From positions 1-54,668 of the forward strand of contig CALIZJ010000004.1 in NCBI GenBank assembly GCA_938028845.1: a DNA stretch of 54,668 nt, in the 5' to 3' direction. The notes beneath the pieces were generated by a model, which was not told the origin of the DNA, did no database searches, and saw only the letters and a program-made list of their open reading frames with translations. This DNA is from an uncultured Blautia sp. (GTDB taxonomy: Bacteria > Bacillota > Clostridia > Lachnospirales > Lachnospiraceae). Every line of letters begins with the position of its first letter. Position 1 is the first letter of the stretch. The position numbers and the translations under genes were made by a program. Below are positions 24,848 to 32,811 of the stretch, in pieces.

Positions 24848-26095
24848 ATGGCAGTATTTCGGGCATTTCAGGCACTGCGGCCGGTACCTTCTCTGGCGGA
24901 AAAAGTAGCGGCTCTCCCTTACGATGTGGTCAGCCGGGAAGAAGCGTCGAAGATTGGGGAGGAAAATCCTTATTCTTTTCTTCACGTGGACCGGGCGGAG
25001 ATCGATCTGGGAAAGGAAACGGATCTATACGATCCTAAGGTATATGAAAAAGCAAGGGAAAACCTGTTTAAAATGGAGGAACAGGGCATCCTTAAAATGG
25101 ACGAACACCCCAGCTATTATATTTATGAACTTACCAGAAAAAATAAAACCCAGACCGGGATCGTAGGCTGTGCATCCATAGACGATTATCAGTCCGGCGT
25201 CATAAAAAAGCATGAACTGACAAGGGAAGAAAAAGAAAAGGACAGGATCTGCCATGTGGATACCTGCGATGCCAATACAGGACCCATCTATCTTACCTGC
25301 CGGTATACGGATGAGCTGCGTGAGCGCATAAAAAACTGGAAAGAGACCCATGAAGCCGTTTATGATTTTACGGCGGAGGATGAGGTGATCCATCGGGTAT
25401 GGGTGATAGATAAAGAAGAGGATATCCGTAAGATCCAGGAAGAATTTTCCGGAATCTCTTCTATATACATTGCAGACGGCCATCACCGGGCAGCTTCGGC
25501 GGTCAAGGTGGGGTTAAAAAGAAGGGAAGAAAACCCAGGATACACAGGGAAAGAAGAGTTTAATTATTTCCTGTCCGTGGTATTTCCTTATGAGGAGCTG
25601 ACTATCCTTCCCTATAACCGTGTGGTGAAGGATTTAAACGGACTTGGGGAACGTGCCTTTCTTGGAAGCCTGAAATTTAATTTTGAGGTGATGATCATGC
25701 CGGGATTTCCCTGCAAGCCGGTGGAAAAACACAGTATGGGAATGTACCTTGGCGGTGAATGGTATCACTTAAGAGCCTGGGAGGATGTGTATGCAGGAAA
25801 GGATGTAGTGGCGCAGTTAGACGTTTCCATTTTACAGGATAAGGTTTTAAGCCCTATTTTAGGGATTAAGGATCCCCGGACAGATAACCGCATCCGCTTT
25901 GTGGGCGGTGTGCGCAAAGCAAGGGAGCTTCAGGAAATGGCGGATCAGACCAATGGAGTGGCTTTCGTCATGTATCCCACCTCCATGGAGGATCTGATGG
26001 AGATTGCCGACGCAGGAAGGCTGATGCCTCCTAAGTCTACCTGGTTTGAGCCGAAGCTGAGAAGCGGGCTGTTTATTCATAAGCTTTCCAGATGA
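24848..26095 (+). CDS. DUF1015-family protein (possible serine-kinase-like)
   Basis: 415 residues, ATG after GACAGGAGGAAAAAGAGTT. The family is recognised by the start FRAFQALRP, LPYDVVS, the core IADGHHRAASAVKVG (about 208-222) and HDLSILQD-like QLDVSILQDKVL near 325. The DGHHR box resembles that of ParB/Srx-fold free-serine kinases (SerK, SbnI), and DUF1015 genes in Clostridia often sit beside serine biosynthesis genes; both points are only suggestive. Here it is divergent from dpaL, which acts on the serine-related amino acid 2,3-diaminopropionate. Function not assigned. Confidence 0.8.
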   Translation: MAVFRAFQALRPVPSLAEKVAALPYDVVSREEASKIGEENPYSFLHVDRAEIDLGKETDLYDPKVYEKARENLFKMEEQGILKMDEHPSYYIYELTRKNKTQTGIVGCASIDDYQSGVIKKHELTREEKEKDRICHVDTCDANTGPIYLTCRYTDELRERIKNWKETHEAVYDFTAEDEVIHRVWVIDKEEDIRKIQEEFSGISSIYIADGHHRAASAVKVGLKRREENPGYTGKEEFNYFLSVVFPYEELTILPYNRVVKDLNGLGERAFLGSLKFNFEVMIMPGFPCKPVEKHSMGMYLGGEWYHLRAWEDVYAGKDVVAQLDVSILQDKVLSPILGIKDPRTDNRIRFVGGVRKARELQEMADQTNGVAFVMYPTSMEDLMEIADAGRLMPPKSTWFEPKLRSGLFIHKLSR

Positions 26096-26137
26096 TTAGA
26101 GCAGATAGAAAAAGAGGATTAGATTTATTTAAGAACA

Positions 26138-26173
26138 GGGGTGGAAAATGATTTTTTGGTCATTTTCCACCCC
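26138..26173. terminator. Bidirectional terminator after DUF1015 gene
   Basis: GGGGTGGAAAATGA and TCATTTTCCACCCC form a 14-bp stem with an eight-base loop and a TTATTAT tail. It lies between convergent genes. Confidence 0.85.
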
Positions 26174-26188
26174 TTATTATGTAAAATT

Positions 26189-26710
26189 TTAAATTTCCAC
26201 GATACGTCCGGTTTCTTTGTCATAACGGCAGTATTTACCATTTCCGGAGATAAAGGGCTGATAGGTATCTGTGCGCACATCTTTTAAATAGACAATTCCC
26301 GTGGCGATCATCTGTACCAGGGAAAAACGTTCGCTTAAACTGGAAATCCACTCATAGGTTTTATTTTTGGAAGAATCCGCCATGAAAAGATTATAGCCGT
26401 TTTCGCAGGCTTCCAGGGAAAAATAGACTTTTTCTTTTTTGCTGGAATCGGCAAAGACCTGGCTCTCGATGTAAGTAGAAAAATTATCCTGGACAAACCT
26501 GCGGAAGGTTTTAGGCGTATAGGTGATCTTGGAAACTTCGTCTGTGATCTTGTCTCCGCGGTCAAGGCGGGTCCTGATCACACCCAAAACTTCGATGGTC
26601 CAGTTAATAAACGATATGTTGTTGTATTCCATACATTCCAGAAGCTGATTGATAAGATTTTTTGACAGGATACTGGAACGCACGGCCTCTTGATACAATT
26701 CCTGATTCAT
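26189..26710 (-). CDS. Hypothetical protein, 173 residues
   Basis: The start chosen is the ATG at 26710, which has AAGGAGAG upstream; the open frame continues further up without a site. The protein is soluble, mixed charge, starts MNQELYQEAVRSSILSKNLI and has a middle helix-rich part and a C-terminal beta-rich part (NGYNLFMADSSKNKTYEW). No signal peptide, membrane helix or known catalytic motif was recognised. It is alone between two convergent or divergent units, with a terminator 15 bp beyond its stop. Function unknown. Confidence 0.7.
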   Translation of the reverse strand: MNQELYQEAVRSSILSKNLINQLLECMEYNNISFINWTIEVLGVIRTRLDRGDKITDEVSKITYTPKTFRRFVQDNFSTYIESQVFADSSKKEKVYFSLEACENGYNLFMADSSKNKTYEWISSLSERFSLVQMIATGIVYLKDVRTDTYQPFISGNGKYCRYDKETGRIVEI

Positions 26711-26899
26711 TTTTCTCTCCTTCTTATATAGACGATGTCCTGCAAAAAGATCGCGTGGGACAATGGTCTTATTTTCAGTAATTATTATAAAACTCCGGGA
26801 AAAGGATTGCAATAAAATTTCTTTTCAGATTTTTTTAAATCCTTATAAAATTCTTAGAATCATGGATTATTCTGTTTTTGTAAAAAGGAGGATAGAATC

Positions 26900-27595
26900 A
26901 TGGAAAATATTGTAGAAATAGAAAATCTGTCAAAATCATTTCGCAGGCATGCGGTTTTAAAAGAAGTGACAATGAAAGTGCCGGCAAACTGTGTTTACGG
27001 CCTGCTTGGGCCAAACGGAGCCGGAAAATCCACTTTGCTGAAGATGATGACAGGAATGTTAAAAAAGGATTCAGGAGAGATTTTTTTCAGGGGTCATAAT
27101 TTTAGCCGGAAGGATTTAAAGGAGATCGGCTCTCTGATCGAAACCCCTCCCATCTATGAAAATTTAAGCGCATGGGAAAACATGGAGCTGCGTGCGCTGC
27201 TGCTTGGCGTATCTAAGGAAAGGATCCAGGGAATTTTAGAGACAGTGGGGCTTCCCGATACAGGCAAGAAACGTGCGGGCGTATTTTCCTTGGGGATGAA
27301 ACAAAGATTGGGGATTGCCCTCGCCCTTTTAGGAAATCCAAGACTGCTGATCCTGGATGAACCTACAAACGGGCTGGACCCCATTGGGATTTTGGAACTG
27401 CGCGAACTGATCCGAAGCTTTCCGGAAAAAGGAATCACCGTGATCGTCTCCAGCCATATGCTCAGCGAAATATCCCAGACAGCGGATCATATCGGGATTC
27501 TTGTGGATGGCCGGCTTTCCTATGAAGGATGGCTTGATGGAACCAAGGATCTGGAAAATACATTTATGGAGATCGTGAAAGGGGGAAGAGGGTAA
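26900..27595 (+). CDS. ABC transporter ATP-binding protein, lantibiotic-immunity/BcrA type
   Basis: 231 residues, ATG after AAAAAGGAGG. Walker A is LLGPNGAGKSTLLKM (about 34-48), the signature FSLGMKQRLG (about 132) and Walker B LLILDEPTNGLDP (about 153); the H-loop is SSHML. This is the BcrA/LanF class. It heads an operon of ATPase, two permeases, response regulator and kinase, the usual organisation of LanFEG-type self-protection or peptide-resistance exporters. No lantibiotic precursor or synthetase gene is nearby, so it is more likely a resistance exporter. Confidence 0.92.
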   Translation: MENIVEIENLSKSFRRHAVLKEVTMKVPANCVYGLLGPNGAGKSTLLKMMTGMLKKDSGEIFFRGHNFSRKDLKEIGSLIETPPIYENLSAWENMELRALLLGVSKERIQGILETVGLPDTGKKRAGVFSLGMKQRLGIALALLGNPRLLILDEPTNGLDPIGILELRELIRSFPEKGITVIVSSHMLSEISQTADHIGILVDGRLSYEGWLDGTKDLENTFMEIVKGGRG

Positions 27596-28356
27596 TGGAA
27601 GCTTATTTTGTCGCGGAGGCGATGAAATACCGCCACACGTATTTAAAAGCGCTGCTTGTGGGAGCGCCGGTTGTAACGGTACTGCTGTCCGGCGCCCTCA
27701 CCCATAATTATTTTTCTATTGATTGTTATAACTGGTGGTATACCCTTATGTATCCCGGCATCAATGCTCTTTTATCTTTCAGTATCATAAATAAGGACAG
27801 GAAACTGAAAAACCAGACGATCCTTTCGCTTCCCTGCCAGACGGGAAAAGTATGGGATGCAAAGGTGGGGATCGGACTTTTGTATTCCGGGGCTGCTATG
27901 GGGGTACTGTTTCTGGCTGCCCTTATTTTCGGGAATTTTATGAGTAAATTCCTGCAGGTATCCTTTACGATCGAGCTGTCTGTGGCACAGCAGGTGCTGG
28001 GAAGCATTCTCCTATGGATTGCCTCGCTGTGGCAGATTCCCTTCTGCTTTTTGCTGACACAGAAACTGGGAACACTCCCCATGATGCTGATCCATGTGGG
28101 CTTAGTGACCATTCTGGGAGTGACTGCATCTTTGAAACCCTGGTTTTACATTTTTCCCCAGGCCATTGCCTCACGGCTGATGTGTACGGTCTTAAAAGTT
28201 CTTCCAAACGGACTTCCCGCTGTGGAAGGACAGATGACTTTTACGCCGGAACTGATCGGCTGGCAGCATGTGGCAGTGGGAACGGTATCTTCAATCCTTT
28301 GGTTCCTGCTTTTATGGCAGGCGGGGAAAAAACTTTATGAAAGGCAGGCGGGGTAA
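27595..28356 (+). CDS. ABC transporter permease, MutE/EpiE-like
   Basis: 253 residues with about six membrane helices (for example 20-40, 95-115, 135-160, 165-185 and 230-245). The N-terminal part YFVAEAMKYRHTYLKALLVG is typical of LanE-like permeases. The start overlaps the ATPase stop by one base (TAATG). It probably forms the channel with the second permease, and substrate is inferred only from the operon type. Confidence 0.82.
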   Translation: MEAYFVAEAMKYRHTYLKALLVGAPVVTVLLSGALTHNYFSIDCYNWWYTLMYPGINALLSFSIINKDRKLKNQTILSLPCQTGKVWDAKVGIGLLYSGAAMGVLFLAALIFGNFMSKFLQVSFTIELSVAQQVLGSILLWIASLWQIPFCFLLTQKLGTLPMMLIHVGLVTILGVTASLKPWFYIFPQAIASRLMCTVLKVLPNGLPAVEGQMTFTPELIGWQHVAVGTVSSILWFLLLWQAGKKLYERQAG

Positions 28357-28360
28357 TGTT

Positions 28361-29116
28361 ATGGAATTATATAGAGGGTTAAAGGGAGAATTTTGTAAGA
28401 TGAGGCATACCTCTCTTTTTCTTCTTCATTTACTGCTGCCGCTGCTTGGATGCCTGGTGTTTCTTTGGTATTTTTCCTTTTCCAGAGGGAGGGTACAAGG
28501 ACATATCGGAGGATTTATACAGGCAGTGGGCTGTGCCTATCCTTTTGCTGCCAGCCTGGTATGTGCCAAAGCCGTGGCCCTGGAAGGGGAAAATCATTTT
28601 CAGGTGTTTTTAGGAACGCTGAAAAGAAAAGAGACGGCTTTCTTTGCCAAATGGCTGTCTTTGGAACTGCTGGGATTTGCAGCGGTTTTCCTGACGGTTT
28701 TTGGTTTTGCTCTGGGCTATCATGGAATCCTGGGACGGGAAGGGCTGTCGTTTTTGGTATATGGAAAGGCGGTTCTGGTCTTATGGATGGGAAGCATTCC
28801 TTTGTATCTGGAACATTTGTTTTTTAACCTGCAGTTTTCCGGAGCCATTTCTATGGGGATCGGCCTAGCTCAGTCTCTGACAGCCGCTTTGTTTTTAACG
28901 GGGCTGGGAGAGGGAAGATGGCAGTTTGTTCCCTGTACCTGGCCGGCAAGAGGCGGCAATCTCCTTTTGCTTTCCGCCTGGGGAACGGATCAGGGCGCCT
29001 ATTTTTTGGGAGAAACGGAAAAGGCTTTTAAGGCCGGCCTATTGCTAACAGCCCTGCTCTGTGTGATAATACTGGCGTGGTTTTATTTTTATGAAGGAAG
29101 ACAGAGGAATGAATAA
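28361..29116 (+). CDS. ABC transporter permease, MutG/EpiG-like
   Basis: 251 residues from the ATG at 28361, four bases after the previous stop; upstream in-frame starts lie inside the preceding gene. It begins MELYRGLKGEFCKMRHTSLF and has about six membrane helices, with the same overall plan as the first permease. Together with the ATPase it makes a LanFEG-like exporter. The 3' end overlaps the start of the response-regulator gene, so the set is one operon. Confidence 0.82.
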   Translation: MELYRGLKGEFCKMRHTSLFLLHLLLPLLGCLVFLWYFSFSRGRVQGHIGGFIQAVGCAYPFAASLVCAKAVALEGENHFQVFLGTLKRKETAFFAKWLSLELLGFAAVFLTVFGFALGYHGILGREGLSFLVYGKAVLVLWMGSIPLYLEHLFFNLQFSGAISMGIGLAQSLTAALFLTGLGEGRWQFVPCTWPARGGNLLLLSAWGTDQGAYFLGETEKAFKAGLLLTALLCVIILAWFYFYEGRQRNE

Positions 29117-29768
29117 AATTTTGGTTGTGGATGACGATGAAGGTATTTTAAGAATGGTGAAAAAGGCACTGACAAAAGAAGGATATGAAGTGGCGCTTAG
29201 GAGAAATCCCGGGGAGATAGAGGAGGAATTGATCCACACATGTCAGTTGATCCTTCTGGATGTGATGATGCCGGGGATGGATGGGTTTACCTGGTGCAAA
29301 CGGATAAGAGAGCAGGTGGACTGTCCCATCTTATTCTTAACAGCCAAAACAGAAGAACGGGATCTTATGGAAGGCCTTGGCTGCGGAGGGGACGATTATA
29401 TTACCAAGCCTTTTGGGATCGGGGAACTTCGGGCAAGGGTTGCGGCACATCTGCGCAGGGAGAACAGGGAAAAGAAGCATCTTCTTTCCGTAGGGGAGGT
29501 GCAGTTTTCTCTCCAGGCGAAAAAAATGTACATCCATGGAAGGGAAATCAGCTTGACGAAAAGTGAATATGCCATCTGCGAATATCTTGCCATGAACCGG
29601 GGACAGGTGTTTTCTAAAGAGCGGATTTACGAGTATGTGTTTGGCTTTGACGGAGAAAGCGACAGCGCGGCTATTACAGAGCATATTAAAAACATACGGG
29701 CGAAATGCAGGAAAGAAAATGCAGAACCTATTGAGACAGTCTGGGGGATTGGGTACCGATGGAAATAA
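29109..29768 (+). CDS. OmpR/PhoB-family response regulator
   Basis: 219 residues from the ATG at 29109, overlapping the permease stop; an ATG six codons earlier is also possible. Receiver domain: ILVVDDDEG, phospho-Asp in LILLDVMMPGMDG (about residue 51), Thr in LFLTAKT and Lys in ITKPFG. DNA-binding domain: LTKSEYAICEYLAM and ETVWGIGYRW. It likely controls this transporter operon in response to the kinase. Confidence 0.94.
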   Translation: MNKILVVDDDEGILRMVKKALTKEGYEVALRRNPGEIEEELIHTCQLILLDVMMPGMDGFTWCKRIREQVDCPILFLTAKTEERDLMEGLGCGGDDYITKPFGIGELRARVAAHLRRENREKKHLLSVGEVQFSLQAKKMYIHGREISLTKSEYAICEYLAMNRGQVFSKERIYEYVFGFDGESDSAAITEHIKNIRAKCRKENAEPIETVWGIGYRWK

Positions 29769-31144
29769 GAAAAAAGGAGAATACCCTTAAAGGATTATTT
29801 TTAAAATTTATAGCTGTGTTTTGTATTTCCTCTCTTTTGCTTCTGGCAGCCGTGACGGCATTATTTATGGCAATGGTGCAAAGCGGGCTGATACTTCCGG
29901 CCAATTATGCAGAAGTGTGGCTTTCCAGCTATGGGAAACAGATTTGTGAAGCGGATCGGGTAGGAGAGGAACTGCTACCTCCCTATAGCAGATATGGAAT
30001 CTATTCTTCGGATGGGGAATGGCTTTATGGGGATTTTCAGAGGACGGAACAAAAAGAGGCATGGCAGGATTACCAGAAGGGAAATATTTATGCTCCGGGA
30101 GGCTGGTATTACCGCTCCCTGCACAGGGACAACGGGGAGATCTGTCTGGTAAAATACAGACTGGTTACCAGATATTCCAATGAAAAAATGAATCAATGGC
30201 TGATAAGGCCCGAGGCTATGCTGCCGGTGCTGTATATCCTACTCTTTGCCTTAAATGCCTATCTGCTGTCCAGGCGGTTCGGCAACCGGCTGAAAGAACA
30301 GTTACAGGTTCTGCAGCAGGTTACGGAAAAAATAGCGGAAAACGATCTGAATTTTACAATGGAGCCTTCCCGGATCAAAGAAATAAATGAGATCATGTTT
30401 TCTTTTGGAAAGCTGAAAGAGGCCCTGTCTCAGTCATTGAAAGAGCAGTGGGATATGGAACAAAGGCGCCAAAAAGAACTTTCCGCTCTGGCCCATGATA
30501 TTAAAACGCCTCTGACTGTTATACGGGGAAACGGAGAGCTCCTTATAGAAGGGGATCTGTCTTTGGAGGATAAGGAAAATGTGGAGTATATTCTGGAGAA
30601 TACCCGTGAGATAGACGGATACCTGCAGAAAATGCGGCAGCTTCTTTTAGGCAGGGAAGAGAGCAGCCTGCCTAAAAGAGAGCAGTGCCAGTCTTTAACC
30701 GGGGAGATGATCGAAGCGGCGAAGAGACTATGTGCAGGAGAAAGGCTTACCATGACTGTCACCACAGGCAGGATGGAGGGAACGCTTATGTGCGTAAAGG
30801 AAGAACTCTTACGTGCCTGGGAGAATCTTGTGAGCAACGGGGCAGAGCATACAGATCGGGAAAAAGGGCTACATATCTGTATCCAGGTAAAAGAAAAGGA
30901 TAAAAAAACATATCTGACGGCAGAAGTGAGGGACTATGGCAAGGGATTTACCGGAAAGGACCTGCTTTATGCTGACCAGGAATTTTACAGCGGAGACGAG
31001 AGCCGCCATGACAGAAGCCATCAGGGACTGGGGCTTTCTATTGCCAAAGGTTTCGTGAAAAGACAGGGAGGGTTCCTGGAATTTAAAAATGCAGAGGATG
31101 GGACTGGCGGGGCGGCAGCATTATGGATGTTTATGGAAATTTAA
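29759..31144 (+). CDS. Sensor histidine kinase
   Basis: 461 residues. TM1 is at about 13-38 and TM2 at about 150-172, with an extracytoplasmic loop of roughly 110 residues. A HAMP-like linker follows; the H-box is ALAHDIKTPLTVIRGNGE (phospho-His near 245), the N-box ENLVSNGAEHT and the G-boxes VRDYGKGFTG and GLGLSIAKGF. Unlike the BceS-like kinase at 1598 it has a true sensing loop. The gene overlaps the regulator stop by 10 bp. Confidence 0.92.
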   Translation: MEIRKKENTLKGLFLKFIAVFCISSLLLLAAVTALFMAMVQSGLILPANYAEVWLSSYGKQICEADRVGEELLPPYSRYGIYSSDGEWLYGDFQRTEQKEAWQDYQKGNIYAPGGWYYRSLHRDNGEICLVKYRLVTRYSNEKMNQWLIRPEAMLPVLYILLFALNAYLLSRRFGNRLKEQLQVLQQVTEKIAENDLNFTMEPSRIKEINEIMFSFGKLKEALSQSLKEQWDMEQRRQKELSALAHDIKTPLTVIRGNGELLIEGDLSLEDKENVEYILENTREIDGYLQKMRQLLLGREESSLPKREQCQSLTGEMIEAAKRLCAGERLTMTVTTGRMEGTLMCVKEELLRAWENLVSNGAEHTDREKGLHICIQVKEKDKKTYLTAEVRDYGKGFTGKDLLYADQEFYSGDESRHDRSHQGLGLSIAKGFVKRQGGFLEFKNAEDGTGGAAALWMFMEI

Positions 31145-31235
31145 GAATTATACTGGTAAAAAATCATAATTAAAATACAAAATAAACACAATTATCTGGT
31201 ATCATAATATAAGAATCTATTTTGGGGAGTTTATT

Positions 31236-31844
31236 ATGACAAATGAGCAATATTATGATTTTATCCAGCCCTACCAGAATGCCAGCCAGATGATGCATAC
31301 AAAACTTGAAAACTTAAATAAGAACCTGTACTGCAAGACATCGGCTGCGCCTATCCATAATCTCCAGGAAAGGATAAAGTCAAAAAAAAGCATCGAAAAA
31401 AAGCTGCAGAAACTGGGACACTCTGACAGTGTGCAGAATGCCAAGGATTTTCTGAAAGATATTGCGGGGATACGGGTGATCTGCTATTTCATTGACGATA
31501 TCTATAATCTGGTAAATGCCTTAAAGCGGCAGAATGAACTGATCGTTGTCAAGGAGAAGGATTACATAAAAACGCCGAAGCCTAATGGGTACCGAAGCTA
31601 CCATATGGTGCTGGCTGTCCCGGTTTATTATCTGGATACTATGGAGTACTTTCCGGTGGAGATACAGTTTCGGACTATGACAATGGATCTGTGGGCAAGT
31701 ATGGAACATCGTGTATGTTATAAAAAAATGCCCGAACACAGGGAAGCCCTTGCAGATGCATTTTGCCAGTATGCAGAGATTCTCGGAAAAATAGAAGAGC
31801 AGTTTGAAGCTTATAATGAGACAGGCATGCTGGAAGAAATTTAG
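31236..31844 (+). CDS. Small alarmone synthetase (GTP pyrophosphokinase, RelA/SpoT domain)
   Basis: 202 residues holding only the synthetase domain, as in YjbM/RelQ-type enzymes. Motifs: KDIAGIRVICYFIDDIY (about 70-86), KTPKPNGYRSYHMVL (about 110-124; substrate-binding Tyr) and VEIQFRTMTMDLWASMEHRV (about 139-158; catalytic Glu). No hydrolase, TGS or ACT domain is present. It transfers pyrophosphate from ATP to GTP/GDP (or GMP) to make (p)ppGpp under stress. GTP turnover makes a link to purine supply conceivable, but the placement may be incidental. Confidence 0.92.
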   Translation: MTNEQYYDFIQPYQNASQMMHTKLENLNKNLYCKTSAAPIHNLQERIKSKKSIEKKLQKLGHSDSVQNAKDFLKDIAGIRVICYFIDDIYNLVNALKRQNELIVVKEKDYIKTPKPNGYRSYHMVLAVPVYYLDTMEYFPVEIQFRTMTMDLWASMEHRVCYKKMPEHREALADAFCQYAEILGKIEEQFEAYNETGMLEEI

Positions 31845-31867
31845 AATAAGCTTTTAAAATTTAAAGA

Positions 31868-31964
31868 AAACCGCAGCTATGCCGGAATCGGGCATGGATG
31901 CGGTTTAAGCTGGTATAATGACACATCTGTCCGTGACTTTTTGTAAGAACAGGAATGTGTCATT
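31868..31964 (-). terminator. Paired hairpins between alarmone synthetase and PAS regulator
   Basis: AAACCGCA/TGCGGTTT (31868-31906, with an inner TGCC/GGCA stem) reads on the minus strand into TTTTCTTTAAATTTT, fitting a terminator for the PAS gene. AATGACACAT/ATGTGTCATT (31917-31964) is a second long stem in the same gap. They lie between convergent genes. Confidence 0.6.
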
Positions 31965-31973
31965 ATTTAGGTT

Positions 31974-32609
31974 TTATTTATTTACATCGATATAACTGTA
32001 AAGGGTATATTTGGAAATGCCGAAATAATTGGCAACCTTGTCTCCGGATTTGGTGATGAGAAAAGCTCCCGAATCATTTAAAAACTGGATGGCAGTGACC
32101 TTGTCTTCTTTATTCATAAGAGCGACAGGCTTGCCCACCAATGCCACAGATTCTTCGATCAGGTGGTCTAAAAGATCGTTTACATTATGGGTGATCTCCC
32201 GCGGCTTTTCTTCTTTGTCTATCGGTGTAATAAGAGAATGCAGTGCACTTTCGATCATAGTCAGCCTGGTGATATCATAATTAATGCCAAAGACATAATG
32301 GAGGGAACCGTCCTCATCGCGGATATAAGAAGTACTGCATTTTAAGATTTTTCCGTCTGAGGTCTTCATGAGATAGCCGGCATGGTCTTCTAAGTCGGTT
32401 TCGTTTTTATTTTTTTTGCGTATGACATCAAAAACTGCATTGGAGGGGCCGTCTCCAACGTGTCTGTTGGTCACATGTCCGTTTTCAATGTGGACAATAG
32501 AGTGTTCCGGGTCTTTTGTTTTTAGGTCGTGGATGACTATTTCACAGTCAGGTCCAAACTGTGCCGCAAGGTCGCGGGCAATCTGCTTCAATACAGTAAG
32601 GCGTCCCAT
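31974..32609 (-). CDS. PAS-domain helix-turn-helix regulator, YheO type
   Basis: 211 residues, ATG after GGAGAAAT. Residues about 8-115 form a YheO-like PAS domain (QFGPDCEIVIHDL, NYDITRLTMIESAL); residues about 165-210 form a DNA-binding domain (GDKVANYFGISKYTLYSYID) whose helix-turn-helix ends the protein. Relatives of this type are often encoded beside amino acid, hydantoin or purine catabolic genes and act as metabolite-responsive regulators. It is divergent from the dihydropyrimidinase gene. Together with the GntR-family protein it is a prime candidate regulator of the purine island. Confidence 0.85.
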   Translation of the reverse strand: MGRLTVLKQIARDLAAQFGPDCEIVIHDLKTKDPEHSIVHIENGHVTNRHVGDGPSNAVFDVIRKKNKNETDLEDHAGYLMKTSDGKILKCSTSYIRDEDGSLHYVFGINYDITRLTMIESALHSLITPIDKEEKPREITHNVNDLLDHLIEESVALVGKPVALMNKEDKVTAIQFLNDSGAFLITKSGDKVANYFGISKYTLYSYIDVNK

Positions 32610-32636
32610 AGCTATTTCTCCTTTCCCATTTTTTTT

Positions 32637-32754
32637 ACTATAGCATACCCTAAAAAAAATAAAAAGACTTTTACCAAAAAAAATTATTTGCCCTAAAATA
32701 AATTGGAGTGGACAGGAGGGAACTATTGAAGAGAGGAGAAAATAATGCTATATT
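32637..32754. promoter_or_regulatory. Divergent promoters PAS regulator / dihydropyrimidinase with CC(T)AAAA elements
   Basis: Plus strand: TTGAAG (32726-32731), 17-bp spacer, TATATT (32749-32754) with TGC before it, resembling the ssnA promoter (GA-AAT-ATGC spacer end). Minus strand: TATAGT (32642-32637), also after TGC. Between them CCCTAAAA occurs at 32648 and 32691, and CCAAAAAAAATTATTTGC at 32674, similar to the elements ahead of ssnA and dpaL. Confidence 0.5.
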
Positions 32755-32811
32755 GAAAGAAAAAGGCTTGGGACGGGTGGAAACCACTTGGTAAGAGAGG
32801 AGGAACAAAGT

